This document shows, piece by piece, positions 47,920 through 58,281 of a stretch of 59,710 bases of DNA. Numbering within the stretch: position 1 is the first letter of the stretch; the number at the start of each line of letters is the position of its first letter. The notes beneath the pieces are model-generated. The model saw only the letters and a program-made list of their open reading frames with translations, was not told the DNA's origin and ran no database searches. The position numbers and the translations under genes are program-made. The DNA is from Deltaproteobacteria bacterium (GTDB taxonomy: Bacteria; Desulfobacterota; Binatia; UTPRO1): contig JAJCZP010000264.1 in the NCBI GenBank assembly GCA_029262315.1, positions 1-59,710 on the forward strand. The letters run 5' to 3'.

Positions 47920-50523
47920 ATGCCGAAAAAGCGGCAAGCGAGGAAGAAGCGGCAGCGCAAGGGGTTGTGGCGGCGGATCGTGGTGGGAGGCGTGCTCCTC
48001 CTCCTCACTGCCACGAGCCTGGTCGCGTGGATTACCTACCGGGAGCTGACCTACGACCTACCATCGGTCGACAAGCTTCTCCGCTATGAACTACCTGTCG
48101 CGACCCGCGTGTTCGCACGCGATGGCGCGCTGCTCGGCGAGTTCTACACCGAGAAGCGCTATTTGGTGCCGATCGCGCGTATCCCGCCGGTCGTCCGCCA
48201 AGCCTTCATCGCCGCGGAAGACTCGAACTTCTATCGTCACAAGGGAGTCGACGTGTCCGGCATCGCACGCGCGGCCATCGCGAATTTCACCGCGGGGGGC
48301 GTCGTCCAGGGCGGCAGCACGATCACGCAGCAAGTCGTCAAGTCACTCCTGCTCACTCCCGAGAAGAGCTACGAGCGCAAGGCAAAGGAAATTCTCCTGT
48401 CACTGCGACTCGAGCGCGAACTCAGCAAGGACGAGATCCTCTACCTCTATCTGAACCTGATTTATCTCGGCAGCGGCTCGTACGGCATCGGCGCCGCGGC
48501 CCAGGAATACTTCGGGAAGGATGTCTCGCAGCTGACGGTGGCCGAGGCGGCACTGCTCGCGGGCTTGCCGCAGGCCCCGAGCCGGTACTCGCCCCGCCGG
48601 CACTGGAAACGCGCCAAGCATCGGCAGCGCTACGTGCTCGAACGCATGGCGCGAGAGCGGTTCGTCACCTGGAAAGAAGCGGAACAGGCACTACGCACCC
48701 CGATCGCGCTCACCGACCACGGCGATCGCACGCCGGCCTACCTCGCTGCCCCCTACTTCGTCGAACACGTGCGACGGCTCCTCGAAGAGCGCTACGGCGG
48801 GACAGTGCTCCGGAATGCCGGGCTGAACGTTCACACGACCGTCGATCTCGCCGACCAACATCTGGCCGAGACGGCGCTCCGCGAGCAATTGCGGAAGGTC
48901 GATCGAGGTCGAACTGGCGCCCGCCCCTTGCGGCGCCTCTCGACCCGCGAAGCCGAACGCTACCTGGCAAAGGCGCGCAAGGGAAAGAGCGCACGTCAGC
49001 CCGTCGTGGGACGCTCCTATCGAGGCCTGGTGCTTGGCACAGCCGAGGGCGGCGGCTTCCGGGTGCAGCTCGACGGGTCGGTGGGACACCTTATCAGCAC
49101 GAAGGAGGTTCGGCTCCCGCGCCTGGCGACACACGACCTCGTCGCCGTACGCCGCCTGCCCGGCCGCGACGGCATCGAGCTAACGCTCGACACGGAGCCG
49201 CAGCTCGAAGGCGCCTTGGTATCGATCGACCTTTCCAATGGCGACGTCCGGGCTCTGGTCGGCGGCTACGATTTTCGCCGCAGCCAGTTCAACCGCGCCA
49301 CCCAAGCGGTCCGCCAGCCGGGCTCAGCCTTCAAACCGTTCGTCTTCGCCGCGGCGCTCGACCGCGGATACACGACCTCCTCGGTGCTGGTCGACGAGCC
49401 GATCGTCCTCCCTGGCCATCGTGAGGCCTGGGCGCCGAGCAACTACGACAAGAAGTTCGTGGGACCGATCACGCTGCGGAAAGCACTGGCGCTGTCCCGC
49501 AATGTCGTCACGGTCAAGCTCGCCCAGAACATTGGCCTGAACTACCTCGTGGACTACCTGCCCCGCTTCGGCTTCGCACGCGATTTCGAGCGCCACATGG
49601 CGATCTCGCTCGGGACGGCCGAGGTCACGCCCCTCGAGCTCACCCAAGCGTACAGCGTCTTCGCAAACCAGGGACGACGAATGGAAGCCCGGTTCATCAC
49701 CAAGATCGTCGATCCGCATGGTACGGTACTCGAGGAGTTCCCCCCAACCTCGGAGTCCGTGATCTCCCCCGAGACCGCGTACCTCGTGACCAGCATGCTG
49801 ACCAGCGTCGTCGAGCGCGGCACCGCCAAGCGCATCCGCGCGCTGGGACGACCCACCGCCGGCAAGACCGGCACGACGAACGACTTTCACGATGCCTGGT
49901 TCGTCGGCTACACGCCGGAGCTCGTGACGGGGGTCTGGGTCGGCTACGACAGCGAGCGCAGTCTCGGGAAGAAGCAAACAGGCGGGAGCGTCGCCGCACC
50001 GATCTTCCTCAAGTATATGCAGGGCGTGCTCGGCGATGCGCCGGTCAGCACGTTCGCCATCCCCGAAGGTATCTCCTGCGTCAACATGAGCGAGAATCGT
50101 ACGAGACTCGGGGCCGACATGGTGGAGTGCTTCAAGGCAGGAACGGCGCCCCGCAACGGACAGCCGAGCGAAGAGCTCTTCTCCGACGAGCTCGACAGCG
50201 TCATCAGCCGGCTCCGCCTCCGGCGTATCGGGGGCGGCTCGCGGGGCGACGGGCTCGAGGAGGACAACCTCGAACCCTTCCCCGGCGGTGTCGAGGTGAT
50301 CGAAGCAGACGAGCGGGGCCAGGATTGGGGCCAGCCCTCAGCCGACGACTATCTCCCCGGAGATGCCGACCGCGCCGAGCGTCTCCGCTTCGAGCATCTC
50401 GACGACGAGGCCTACCGCGCGCGCCTCCGGCGCCGCTTCCAGCGCGAACTTGGCGACCCGCAGTATCGTCCGGTCCGCGCACCGGAACTCGACAGCGGCA
50501 TCATCGAAGAATCGCTCCAATAG
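47920..50523 (+). CDS. mrcA: penicillin-binding protein 1A (bifunctional glycosyltransferase/transpeptidase)
   Basis: Peptidoglycan polymerase of 867 residues: a basic cytosolic tail, one membrane helix (residues 21-40), a GT51 domain (AAEDSNFYRHKGVD, GGSTITQQVVKSLLL), an OB-like insert and a transpeptidase domain with active-site Ser in QPGSAFKPF, SRN and the KTG box AGKTGTTNDFHDAWFVGYT. The C-terminal 120 residues are acidic and extend beyond the catalytic fold. GAGGAG lies 11 bases before the ATG. Confidence 0.94.
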   Translation: MPKKRQARKKRQRKGLWRRIVVGGVLLLLTATSLVAWITYRELTYDLPSVDKLLRYELPVATRVFARDGALLGEFYTEKRYLVPIARIPPVVRQAFIAAEDSNFYRHKGVDVSGIARAAIANFTAGGVVQGGSTITQQVVKSLLLTPEKSYERKAKEILLSLRLERELSKDEILYLYLNLIYLGSGSYGIGAAAQEYFGKDVSQLTVAEAALLAGLPQAPSRYSPRRHWKRAKHRQRYVLERMARERFVTWKEAEQALRTPIALTDHGDRTPAYLAAPYFVEHVRRLLEERYGGTVLRNAGLNVHTTVDLADQHLAETALREQLRKVDRGRTGARPLRRLSTREAERYLAKARKGKSARQPVVGRSYRGLVLGTAEGGGFRVQLDGSVGHLISTKEVRLPRLATHDLVAVRRLPGRDGIELTLDTEPQLEGALVSIDLSNGDVRALVGGYDFRRSQFNRATQAVRQPGSAFKPFVFAAALDRGYTTSSVLVDEPIVLPGHREAWAPSNYDKKFVGPITLRKALALSRNVVTVKLAQNIGLNYLVDYLPRFGFARDFERHMAISLGTAEVTPLELTQAYSVFANQGRRMEARFITKIVDPHGTVLEEFPPTSESVISPETAYLVTSMLTSVVERGTAKRIRALGRPTAGKTGTTNDFHDAWFVGYTPELVTGVWVGYDSERSLGKKQTGGSVAAPIFLKYMQGVLGDAPVSTFAIPEGISCVNMSENRTRLGADMVECFKAGTAPRNGQPSEELFSDELDSVISRLRLRRIGGGSRGDGLEEDNLEPFPGGVEVIEADERGQDWGQPSADDYLPGDADRAERLRFEHLDDEAYRARLRRRFQRELGDPQYRPVRAPELDSGIIEESLQ

Positions 50524-50530
50524 CGCACCC

Positions 50531-51553
50531 TCACAGATCCCAGTACGCACGCTGTACGGCTTCCGCACCGGCCAGGGCACCCACCTGCGGCACTGGCGTG
50601 CTCAGTGCGTCCGCGAGGGTTCGACCGCCGAGTTCGTCGAGGACCGCCGGGACCGACGTGCGAAGCGCGTCCATGTCGTACCCTCCCTCGAGGACCGCCG
50701 CCAGGCGGCCGCCTGCGTGCGCTGCGGCGACCCGCAGCAACACCCGCGTCATGGCACGGAAGCCCGCATCGGTGACACCCATACTCGCAAGCGGGTCTCG
50801 CCGATGCGCATCGAACCCCGCGGAGATCAACACGACCTCGGGGCGAAACTGCATCGCGATCGGCTCGATGAGCGACGTGAAGGCGCTGACGTACTCGTTG
50901 TCGTCGCACCCCGCAGCGAGCGGCACGTTGACGGTCCGCCCCTCCCCCGACCCGGCACCCACCTCACGGGCGGCGCCGGTTCCCGGGTAAAAGGGATACT
51001 GATGCGTCGACACGTAGAGTGCATCCGGATCGGTGTAGAAGCTCGCCTGGGTCCCGTTGCCATGATGGACATCCCAGTCGACGACGAGAACGCGATCGAT
51101 GCCGTGCCGCTTCCGAAGATGGTGAACCCCAATCGCGACGTTGTTGAAGAGGCAGAATCCCATGGCGCGATCCGTCTCGGCGTGATGCCCGGGTGGACGC
51201 ACGAACGCGAAGCCGTTGTCGACATCGCCGGCGATGACCGCGTCGAGCAGATGCAACACTCCACCGACGGCGAGTCGGGCGGTCTCGAACGAGTCGGACG
51301 ACACGGGCGTGTCGGCGTCGAACGCGCCCGCACCATGCCCCGCGGTCGCGGCTACGCGTTCGACATGCGCCGTGACGTGATTGAGCGCAAGCTCCTCGTG
51401 CGTCGCCAGACGCGGCTCCAGCGCGACGAGGTCGTCGCGACGATAGTCGGCGAGCGTCTCCCGAATGACACGAATCCTGTGCGGGCTCTCGGGATGCCCC
51501 CTGCCGGTGTCATGCGCTTCGTAGCGCCTATCGACCACGAGTCCGGTCCTCAT
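50531..51553 (-). CDS. histone-deacetylase/AcuC-family amidohydrolase
   Basis: Zinc amidohydrolase of 340 residues. Charge-relay and metal residues are visible in RPPGHHAE, VVDWDVHHGNGTQ and ISAGFDAH. Bacterial homologues deacetylate acetyl-CoA synthetase, polyamines or unknown amides; the substrate is not identifiable. ATG 51553 (MRTGLVVDRRYEAHD) gives the family start. It is convergent with mrcA, seven bases apart. Confidence 0.92.
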   Translation of the reverse strand: MRTGLVVDRRYEAHDTGRGHPESPHRIRVIRETLADYRRDDLVALEPRLATHEELALNHVTAHVERVAATAGHGAGAFDADTPVSSDSFETARLAVGGVLHLLDAVIAGDVDNGFAFVRPPGHHAETDRAMGFCLFNNVAIGVHHLRKRHGIDRVLVVDWDVHHGNGTQASFYTDPDALYVSTHQYPFYPGTGAAREVGAGSGEGRTVNVPLAAGCDDNEYVSAFTSLIEPIAMQFRPEVVLISAGFDAHRRDPLASMGVTDAGFRAMTRVLLRVAAAHAGGRLAAVLEGGYDMDALRTSVPAVLDELGGRTLADALSTPVPQVGALAGAEAVQRAYWDL

Positions 51554-51683
51554 GCGAGGACTATACCGCTCCCTGATCGCGGGCGGGAACGCCGCACGGC
51601 GACTTTCGGAATTGACTCCCCTGGGGCTGTGCAATAGCGTCACGACTACGCATCCCCGCTCGCACGTCGGCCAGGGATCGGTG

Positions 51684-52112
51684 GTGGGTCAATTGTTCGG
51701 TATAGGAATGCCCGAGCTGCTGGTGATTCTCGTTGTGGCGCTCGTCGTCCTCGGACCGAAGCGCCTACCGGAAGTGGCTCGTTCGCTCGGGAAGGGCCTG
51801 GCCGAGTTCCGACGGGCAACCAGCGACGTTACCGACGAGATGCGGAAGGCGAAGCGCAGCATCGAGGACGAAGCACGCGCCGTAGAACGAGAGGCCGCGC
51901 GGGCGGCCGCAGGAAAACCGCCCAAGAAAAAGAAGGACAAGAAGCGGGCGGCCGACGACGACGCCACACCCTCGGCAGAGAGACCCGCGGCCACGGCCTC
52001 GGCAGAGGCCCCGACGGGCACCGTGGCGCACGAGGCACGCGCCGACGACGCACCTGCGGACGCGCCTGCGGACGCGAAAGATGCGGCCGCAACCGACCCC
52101 CCTGGTGAATGA
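51684..52112 (+). CDS. tatB: Sec-independent translocase TatB-like (TatA/B) protein
   Basis: Membrane-anchored Tat component of about 142 residues. The N-terminal helix FGIGMPELLVILVVALVVLG is followed by GPKRLPEVARSLGKGL, the TatB-style hinge and amphipathic helix, then a Lys-rich stretch and an Ala/Asp-rich acidic tail. The start is GTG 51684 or 51681. TatA versus TatB cannot be separated confidently; no second copy is in the window. It overlaps tatC by four bases. Confidence 0.88.
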   Translation: MGQLFGIGMPELLVILVVALVVLGPKRLPEVARSLGKGLAEFRRATSDVTDEMRKAKRSIEDEARAVEREAARAAAGKPPKKKKDKKRAADDDATPSAERPAATASAEAPTGTVAHEARADDAPADAPADAKDAAATDPPGE

Positions 52113-52885
52113 TCGGCGCCTCGATGCCGCTCATGGCGCACCTCGAGGAGTTGCGCTGGCGGATCCTGAAGACTCTGGCTGCAGTCGCCGTCGCGTTTGG
52201 CGTCTGCTACGCGGTCTCTGAACCCATCTTCCACCTGCTGAGCGCCCCGCTGCTCGCGCTCAGCGAAAGCCCGCTCACGCTCATCGGCACAGGCGTCACC
52301 GAGGCCTTCTTCACCCGCCTGAAAGTCTCGCTGATCGCCGCCATCTTCCTGGCCAGCCCGGTGCTATTCTTCCAGGCCTGGCGCTTTGTCGCCCCGGGAA
52401 TGCACGCGCACGAGAAGCGCTCGGCGATCCCATTCGCCATCGCCGCGACGTTCTTCTTCGTCGCCGGCGGCACCTTCTGCTATCTCGTCGTCTTCCCGGT
52501 CGGCTTCGCGTTCTTCCTGCGCGAGTACGAAGCGATCGGCGTCGCACCGACGATTCGGATCAGCGAGTACCTGACGTTCGCCGCGCGCATGCTGCTCGCG
52601 TTCGGCATCACGTTCGAGCTCCCGGTCGTCACCTTCTTCCTCGCACGCATCGGCGTCGTGACGCACCGGACATTGATCGGCTGGTTTCGCTACGCCGTGC
52701 TGTTCATCTTCGTGCTTGCGGCCATGCTCACGCCCGGGCCCGACATCGCCTCACAGCTGCTGCTCGCAGCGCCGCTGCTCCTCCTCTACGGCGTGAGTAT
52801 CGGCATCGCGTTCGTGTTCCAACGGGGCACCGTCGTTTCGGAAGACACGGACGACGCAACGGACGATGAGGACGAGCCCGCCTAG
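52109..52885 (+). CDS. tatC: Sec-independent translocase TatC
   Basis: Core receptor of the twin-arginine export pathway, 258 residues with six membrane helices. The N-terminal MAHLEELRWRILK and the segment SPVLFFQAWRFVAPGMHAHEKR are diagnostic. The acidic C-terminus (EDTDDATDDEDE) is cytosolic. ATG overlaps the tatB stop (ATGA). Confidence 0.95.
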   Translation: MIGASMPLMAHLEELRWRILKTLAAVAVAFGVCYAVSEPIFHLLSAPLLALSESPLTLIGTGVTEAFFTRLKVSLIAAIFLASPVLFFQAWRFVAPGMHAHEKRSAIPFAIAATFFFVAGGTFCYLVVFPVGFAFFLREYEAIGVAPTIRISEYLTFAARMLLAFGITFELPVVTFFLARIGVVTHRTLIGWFRYAVLFIFVLAAMLTPGPDIASQLLLAAPLLLLYGVSIGIAFVFQRGTVVSEDTDDATDDEDEPA

Positions 52886-52916
52886 GCGAGGCCCGACAAC
52901 GCCGACCGGCAATCGG

Positions 52917-53162
52917 CTACACCGGTAGCAGCGTCCACGGCACGCGGGGCCGCAAGGATTCGAGAATGGCGTGCGCGTCGGCGACGAAGTCCGGTACGGC
53001 GAGCACGACGAGATCGGCCGCGTGTCGGTCGAGGGTGCGCACGACGGCGATGCCCTCGTACGACTCGAAGATGAACTTGACGAACGCGATGTCGGCGCGG
53101 GCCACGCGGATCTTGATCTCGACGATGTGCCGCTGCGGAACGTTGTCCTCGACGTCGCTCAT
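52917..53162 (-). CDS. DUF4911-like small protein
   Basis: Protein of 81 residues starting MSDVEDNVPQRHIVEIKI, with VKFIFESYEGIAVVRTLD and DFVADAHAILESL. It matches the general pattern of the DUF4911 family, small alpha/beta proteins of unknown function. Its ATG overlaps the stop of the upstream zinc-ribbon gene by four bases, so they are coupled. Confidence 0.7.
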   Translation of the reverse strand: MSDVEDNVPQRHIVEIKIRVARADIAFVKFIFESYEGIAVVRTLDRHAADLVVLAVPDFVADAHAILESLRPRVPWTLLPV

Positions 53163-53452
53163 CGCTTGCCGAAGAGTCGGTCGAGGTCGTCGCGCGGGTT
53201 CCCGCCCGAACGCTCGATCGTCGTCGCATCCGCCGAGGACGCCGGCGCGAAATACTCGCAGAAGTTGCTCCGCGCCTTGTCGGCTACGTGCTCGGCCTGC
53301 GGCTCCCGACATCCGTTCGAAAGCCCGCGCTCGTAGAACGAACAGTTGCGGCAGCTGCGGAGCTCGTCGCCACACCGTGGGCACGTGTCGCGCCGACCGA
53401 CCCGCTCCGTCCGAGCAATCTCGGCGCGGCACCCCGCGCACCGCATCGTCAT
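53159..53452 (-). CDS. zinc-ribbon protein
   Basis: Small protein of about 97 residues. Four N-terminal cysteines (CAGC...CPRC) form a zinc ribbon, and CRNCSFYERGLSNGC with a later NFCEYF adds a second Cys cluster. It ends with a charged stretch. Function is unknown. The start ATG 53452 overlaps the hydrolase stop (ATGA), and its end overlaps the DUF4911-like gene. Confidence 0.75.
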   Translation of the reverse strand: MTMRCAGCRAEIARTERVGRRDTCPRCGDELRSCRNCSFYERGLSNGCREPQAEHVADKARSNFCEYFAPASSADATTIERSGGNPRDDLDRLFGKR

Positions 53453-54216
53453 AGGGTGAGACGGGTGTGGATCCACCCGATCGTCCGCTCGAGGAGCTCG
53501 GCAAGATGAGCTGGGTCCGAATACCGATGGTCACAGCCTGGAGTAACGACGAGTTCCTTGGGCTCGGGAAGGGCCTCGAAGAGCGCGTGAGCGTCGTCGA
53601 CCGGCACCACGCGATCGGCCTCGCCATGCAACACGAGGGTTGCTGCGCGCACCCGAGCGGCGGCCTCCAGCACGTCAACCCCGGCGCAGTCGTCGAGAAA
53701 TGTGCTGTTCAACCGCCCGGTGCTCTCCTGGCGATAACCATCGCGCCGCCAAGCTCGGAGGGTGGCCGGATCCATCCGGGTCAGGATGTCGCCCGGGCGG
53801 GACACCGCGGCGAAGGTCACCATCGCCTGCACGCGCGGCTCGTCCCCCGCGAAGCGCACCACGACCGCGCCCCCCAGGCTCGAGCCCACCAAGCCGATAC
53901 GCGGAACGCCGGCTTCCCAGAGATAGTCGCAAGCCCCGGCGAGATCATCCACTTCTCCGCTGATGGTGAGGTCCTCGAACCGCCCCTCGGATTCTCCGAC
54001 GTACGAGAAGTCGAACCGGAGGCACGCGTAACCGAGGGCCGGCAATCGCGCCGCAAGGGCCTGATGCTTGGTGCCCTCCTTGGTGGACTCCATGCCGTGG
54101 CACAGCACGACCGTCGGCACGCCCGCGAGCCCGGACACCCCTGACGGCAGGTGCACGACCCCAGCAAGGCGCACGCCACGCCGACTCCTCAGGTCCACTC
54201 GCGCCTCTGTGATCAC
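53449..54216 (-). CDS. alpha/beta hydrolase
   Basis: Serine hydrolase of about 255 residues. The nucleophile is in LVGSSLGGAV, the acid in HGEADRVVPVDDAH and the histidine in PGCDHRYSD; the oxyanion region is VLCHGMESTKEG. The start is GTG 54216 with a GGAGG 12 bases upstream; an ATG at 54291 would overlap the xerC promoter region. It leads a three-gene coupled operon with the zinc-ribbon and DUF4911-like genes. Confidence 0.86.
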   Translation of the reverse strand: MITEARVDLRSRRGVRLAGVVHLPSGVSGLAGVPTVVLCHGMESTKEGTKHQALAARLPALGYACLRFDFSYVGESEGRFEDLTISGEVDDLAGACDYLWEAGVPRIGLVGSSLGGAVVVRFAGDEPRVQAMVTFAAVSRPGDILTRMDPATLRAWRRDGYRQESTGRLNSTFLDDCAGVDVLEAAARVRAATLVLHGEADRVVPVDDAHALFEALPEPKELVVTPGCDHRYSDPAHLAELLERTIGWIHTRLTL

Positions 54217-54311
54217 GTGCTGCCGTCGCCTCCGGTCGAGTGCTTGCCGACGCCCCGTTGCGGCCGACTCCGCCCGGTTGATACCATGCACGTCTGGGGC
54301 GGGCGAGTGTC

Positions 54312-55238
54312 ATGGGGGACGGAGAAGCACGGAAACCGCGGGGGGATCGCAAGTCGCGCGTGGCAGCGCGACTGATCGGCGATTTCGCCAGCTACCTGCA
54401 TCACGAAGTGCGCGCGTCGCCTCACACGATCAAGGCGTACCGCACCGACCTGCAGCAATTGGCAACGTTCCTCACCGCCGAGGGCCAGACGCTGGCGACG
54501 GTCGACGTGTACGGCGTGCGCGCCTACCTGGCGAGTCTCGCAGGCACCGCGCAGAAGTCGTCGGTCGCGCGGAAACTCGCCGCGCTCAAGCACTTCTTTC
54601 GATATTGCGAGCACAACGGCGAACGAGCAGCAGACCCGGCCGCGGCGCTCGGTGGGCCGAAACGCGAGCGTCACCTCCCGCCACACTTCTCGGTCGACGA
54701 AGTCTTCCGCGTACTCGATGGAGTGCAGGGTCAAGGACCCCGGACATGCCGTGATCGCGCGATCCTCGAACTCCTCTACTCGACGGGGATCCGGGTCAGC
54801 GAGCTCGCCGCACTCGACTGGCGCGACATCAATCGTCGCGCCGAGGTCGTCCGGGTGCTCGGCAAGGGGGCCAAAGAACGCATCGTCCCCGTCGGGGCCA
54901 CGGCCCTGAAGGCACTCGAGGACTATCGGCGCCATTGGCCCACCAACCAATGTAAGGACACCGATGCCGTCTTCCTGAATCAACGCGGGACCCGCCTGAC
55001 CGTTCGCAGCGTCGGACGCATCGTTGCGCACTACGTGGGACGAGCCCACACCCGCGTCACCGGGGGCCCGCACGCGTTTCGGCACTCGTTCGCGACCCAC
55101 CTCCTCAACGCCGGCGCCGATCTTCGCGCCATCCAGGAGTTGCTCGGCCACGCGCGCCTGTCGACCACGCAACAGTACACCCATGTCAATTTCGCGCACC
55201 TTGCAGAGGTGTACGATCGCGCCTTCCCTCGGGCGTGA
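54312..55238 (+). CDS. xerC: tyrosine recombinase XerC/XerD
   Basis: Site-specific recombinase resolving chromosome dimers, 308 residues. The SAM-like N-terminal domain ([15 protein letters not shown]) is followed by a catalytic domain with Arg in [22 protein letters not shown] and the nucleophile Tyr in STTQQYTHV. It is followed by hslV and hslU, the neighbourhood of codV in Bacillus, which supports a housekeeping rather than phage origin. XerD cannot be excluded. Confidence 0.93.
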   Translation: MGDGEARKPRGDRKSRVAARLIGDFASYLHHEVRASPHTIKAYRTDLQQLATFLTAEGQTLATVDVYGVRAYLASLAGTAQKSSVARKLAALKHFFRYCEHNGERAADPAAALGGPKRERHLPPHFSVDEVFRVLDGVQGQGPRTCRDRAILELLYSTGIRVSELAALDWRDINRRAEVVRVLGKGAKERIVPVGATALKALEDYRRHWPTNQCKDTDAVFLNQRGTRLTVRSVGRIVAHYVGRAHTRVTGGPHAFRHSFATHLLNAGADLRAIQELLGHARLSTTQQYTHVNFAHLAEVYDRAFPRA

Positions 55239-55275
55239 CGTTTACAGGACCCCGTCCCGCCGCTACTGTCGGGAC

Positions 55276-55833
55276 GTGATCAGCACCCCCCAGCAGGCAG
55301 GCGCGACCTTCCACGCGACGACCATCGTGTCGGTACGACACCGCGGCGGCGTCGTCATCGTCGGAGACGGTCAGGTCTCGATCGGCGACACTGTCGTGAA
55401 ACACGGAGCGCGGAAAGTACGGCGCTTGCATCACGATCGCGTGCTGGCGGGCTTCGCCGGCGGTGCCGCCGATGCCTTCACCCTCTTCGAGCGCTTCGAA
55501 GAGAAACTCGAAGGGGCCAACGGCAACCTCCGCCGCGCCGCCGTCGAACTCGCCAAGGACTGGCGGACCGATCGAATGCTCCGTCGGCTCGAGGCACTGC
55601 TGATCGTCGCCGACGCCGAGTCTACGCTCGTCGTGTCGGGCAGCGGCGACGTGATCGAACCAGACGATGGCGTCATCGCGATCGGCTCGGGCGGAAACTA
55701 CGCACTCGCTGCCGCGCGCGCCCTGGTCACCCACGCGGATATGGACGCGCGTAGTGTCGCCACCGAGGCGATGCGCATCGCCGCCGGCATCTGCATCTAC
55801 ACCAACGACCAGCTCGTCATCGAGGAACTATGA
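55276..55833 (+). CDS. hslV: ATP-dependent protease peptidase subunit HslV
   Basis: Threonine peptidase of the HslUV complex, 185 residues. Mature protein should begin at the first Thr of [20 protein letters not shown]; the open frame supplies a 14-residue leader before it, longer than in E. coli. The start is GTG 55276. The end overlaps hslU by four bases. Confidence 0.93.
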   Translation: MISTPQQAGATFHATTIVSVRHRGGVVIVGDGQVSIGDTVVKHGARKVRRLHHDRVLAGFAGGAADAFTLFERFEEKLEGANGNLRRAAVELAKDWRTDRMLRRLEALLIVADAESTLVVSGSGDVIEPDDGVIAIGSGGNYALAAARALVTHADMDARSVATEAMRIAAGICIYTNDQLVIEEL

Positions 55834-57218
55834 TCGGTCCCACCCCGACGACCGCTCCCGCGGAATTTCCGCACACCATGACGCCGCGCGAGATCGTCTC
55901 GGAACTCGATCGCTACATCGTCGGGCAACGCGCCGCCAAGCGCGCCGTCGCCATCGCACTCCGCAATCGTTGGCGCCGGCAGCAGGTCGCCGAGGATCTC
56001 CGCGACGAGATCACGCCGAAGAACATCAGCATGATCGGGCCGACCGGCGTCGGGAAGACGGAAATCTCGCGGCGGCTCGCCAAGCTCGCGCACGCGCCGT
56101 TCGTGAAAGTCGAAGCTTCGAAATTCACCGAGGTGGGCTACGTCGGTCGCGACGTCGAGTCGATCATCCGAGACCTCGTCGAGCTGGCAATCGCCATGGT
56201 CAAAGCCGAGGAGAAGGAAAAGGTCGAGCGGCACGCACGCGAAGTCGCCGAGGAGCGCGTGCTCGACCTCCTACTGCCGCCACGCCCCGTGGCGGGTCCT
56301 GGCGAGAACCCAGAAACCAGCGAGGCCGCGGAGTCCGCTAGCTCGACCCGCGAGAAGCTGCGACGCATGCTCCGCGACGGCCGTCTCGACGAACGCGTGG
56401 TCGAGGTCGAGGTAACCAAGACCGCCTCGCCGACGTTCGAAATCCTGAGCCCGCAGGGCGTGGAGGAAATGGAGCTCAACGTCAAGGAGCTCTTCTCGAA
56501 CCTCCTCCCGAAAAAGACCAAGAAAACACACGTGCCCGTCACGGAGGCGCTCACCATGCTGACGGCGGAGGAGGCCAATCGCCTCGTCGACATGGAGATC
56601 GTCGCCAAGGAAGCCGTGCGACGTGTCGAGCAATCGGGCATCGTCTTTCTCGACGAGATCGACAAGATCGCCGGCCGCCAGGATACGGGCGGCCCAGACG
56701 TGTCACGTCAGGGCGTACAGCGCGACCTCCTGCCGATCATCGAAGGCTCCACGGTCAGCACCAAGCACGGCATGGTGCGCACCGATCACATCCTCTTCAT
56801 CGCCTCGGGCGCCTTCCATACTGCCAAGCCGTCAGACCTGATTCCCGAGTTCCAGGGACGCTTTCCAATCCGGGTCGAGCTCGATGCGTTGACCCGCGAA
56901 GACTTCGTCCGCATTCTCACCGAACCGAAGAACGCGCTGGTGAAACAGTACATGGCGTTGATGGAGCCCGAGGGCGTGCGCCTGCGATTCACCGACGACG
57001 CTGTCGACGAAGTCGCGCGGATCGCCGCAGCGGTCAACGAGCGCACCGAGAACATCGGCGCGCGCCGGCTGCACACCGTCCTCGAGAAGCTCCTCGAGGA
57101 CCTGTCCTTCGACGCCCCGGAACTCGGACGCCGCGAAGTCGTCATCGACCGGCCCGAGGTTCAGCGCCAACTCGAATCCATTTTCACGGATGAGGATCTT
57201 TCGCGGTACATCCTGTAG
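55830..57218 (+). CDS. hslU: ATP-dependent protease ATPase subunit HslU
   Basis: AAA+ unfoldase of 462 residues feeding HslV. Walker [10 protein letters not shown], Walker [10 protein letters not shown] and the C-terminal [16 protein letters not shown] with terminal SRYIL are all present; the I domain lies between about residues 110 and 240. ATG overlaps the hslV stop. Confidence 0.95.
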   Translation: MIGPTPTTAPAEFPHTMTPREIVSELDRYIVGQRAAKRAVAIALRNRWRRQQVAEDLRDEITPKNISMIGPTGVGKTEISRRLAKLAHAPFVKVEASKFTEVGYVGRDVESIIRDLVELAIAMVKAEEKEKVERHAREVAEERVLDLLLPPRPVAGPGENPETSEAAESASSTREKLRRMLRDGRLDERVVEVEVTKTASPTFEILSPQGVEEMELNVKELFSNLLPKKTKKTHVPVTEALTMLTAEEANRLVDMEIVAKEAVRRVEQSGIVFLDEIDKIAGRQDTGGPDVSRQGVQRDLLPIIEGSTVSTKHGMVRTDHILFIASGAFHTAKPSDLIPEFQGRFPIRVELDALTREDFVRILTEPKNALVKQYMALMEPEGVRLRFTDDAVDEVARIAAAVNERTENIGARRLHTVLEKLLEDLSFDAPELGRREVVIDRPEVQRQLESIFTDEDLSRYIL

Positions 57219-57244
57219 CGCGGAACCGCTAAGCTGACGCCGCC

Positions 57245-58180
57245 ATGACGAATCTGGAAAAGGCCGAGGTCCTGCTCGAGTCGCTGCCGTACCTGCGGCA
57301 GTTCTACGGCAAGACCATCGTCATCAAGTACGGCGGCCATGCGATGGCCAACGACGCCTTGAAAGAGTCGTTCGCGCAAGATGTCGTACTCCTCAAGTTC
57401 GTCGGCATGAATCCGGTCATCGTGCACGGCGGTGGGCCCCAGATCGACGGCATGCTTGAGAAGCTCGGCATCGAACCGAAGTTCGTACGCGGCATGCGGG
57501 TCACCGATCAGGCCACCATGGACGTCGTCGAGATGGTGCTCGGCGGCAAGATCAACAAGGAGATCGTCTCGCTCATCAACCGCCACGGCGGCCAGGCCGT
57601 CGGGCTGTCGGGCAAGGACGGCGATTTCATCATCGGGCGGAAGATGCAGAGCCCACGGACCTCGAAACGCACCCGCGGAAGCGACGACGGGCCCGGGGAC
57701 ATCGGCATGGTCGGCGAGGTCGTCGGTGTGAACCCGTCGGTGATCGAAGCACTCGACGCCGCCAAATTCATTCCGGTCATTGCGCCGATCGGCGTCGGTC
57801 GGAACGGCGAGACCTTCAACATCAACGCCGACCTGGTCGCCAGCAAGGTCGCCCAAGCACTCCACGCCGAGAAGCTCATCCTCTTGACCGATGTCAAAGG
57901 TATCAAGAACCGCGCCGGCAAACTCCTGCCGACCCTCGCCGGCAACGACGCCGAGGCCATGATCCGCGCCGGCGTCATCGGTCAAGGCATGATCCCCAAG
58001 GTCGAGTGCTGCATCGACGCGCTTCGCGGCGGCGTCGGCAAGACCCATATCATCGACGGCCGCCTCCGCCACGCCATCATCCTCGAGATCTTCACCCCCG
58101 AGGGCGTCGGCACCGAGGTCGTACACACACCAGCCACCGGTAAAGGCGGCCGCGTCAGCAAGCTCCGCCGCAAGGCCTGA
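57245..58180 (+). CDS. argB: acetylglutamate kinase
   Basis: Second step of arginine synthesis, phosphorylating N-acetylglutamate. It is 311 residues, slightly longer than usual because of a Lys/Arg/Gly-rich insertion ([15 protein letters not shown]) around residue 140. [32 protein letters not shown] and LLTDVKGI are visible. It follows hslU by 26 bases and is probably in the same transcript. Confidence 0.94.
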   Translation: MTNLEKAEVLLESLPYLRQFYGKTIVIKYGGHAMANDALKESFAQDVVLLKFVGMNPVIVHGGGPQIDGMLEKLGIEPKFVRGMRVTDQATMDVVEMVLGGKINKEIVSLINRHGGQAVGLSGKDGDFIIGRKMQSPRTSKRTRGSDDGPGDIGMVGEVVGVNPSVIEALDAAKFIPVIAPIGVGRNGETFNINADLVASKVAQALHAEKLILLTDVKGIKNRAGKLLPTLAGNDAEAMIRAGVIGQGMIPKVECCIDALRGGVGKTHIIDGRLRHAIILEIFTPEGVGTEVVHTPATGKGGRVSKLRRKA

Positions 58181-58281
58181 CCGCTCGCACTCGCGACTCG
58201 CGGAAGTTTCCGGAATCCTCGGAAGCCCATCCACGATACGAGCCGACGCGCGCGGCGCCGGAGTCCCCCCCGTGTGCAACG
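58181..58281. other. intergenic sequence after argB
   Basis: No gene is seen. The first bases repeat TCGCGACTCGCGG-like elements that could form a weak hairpin; no clear terminator is identified before the repeat array begins at 58282. Confidence 0.4.

Noticed and set aside
54312-55238. XerC as the integrase of a mobile element
   Set aside because: It is followed by hslV-hslU, the normal housekeeping neighbourhood, and lies 14 kb from the comM cassette with no att-like repeats around it.
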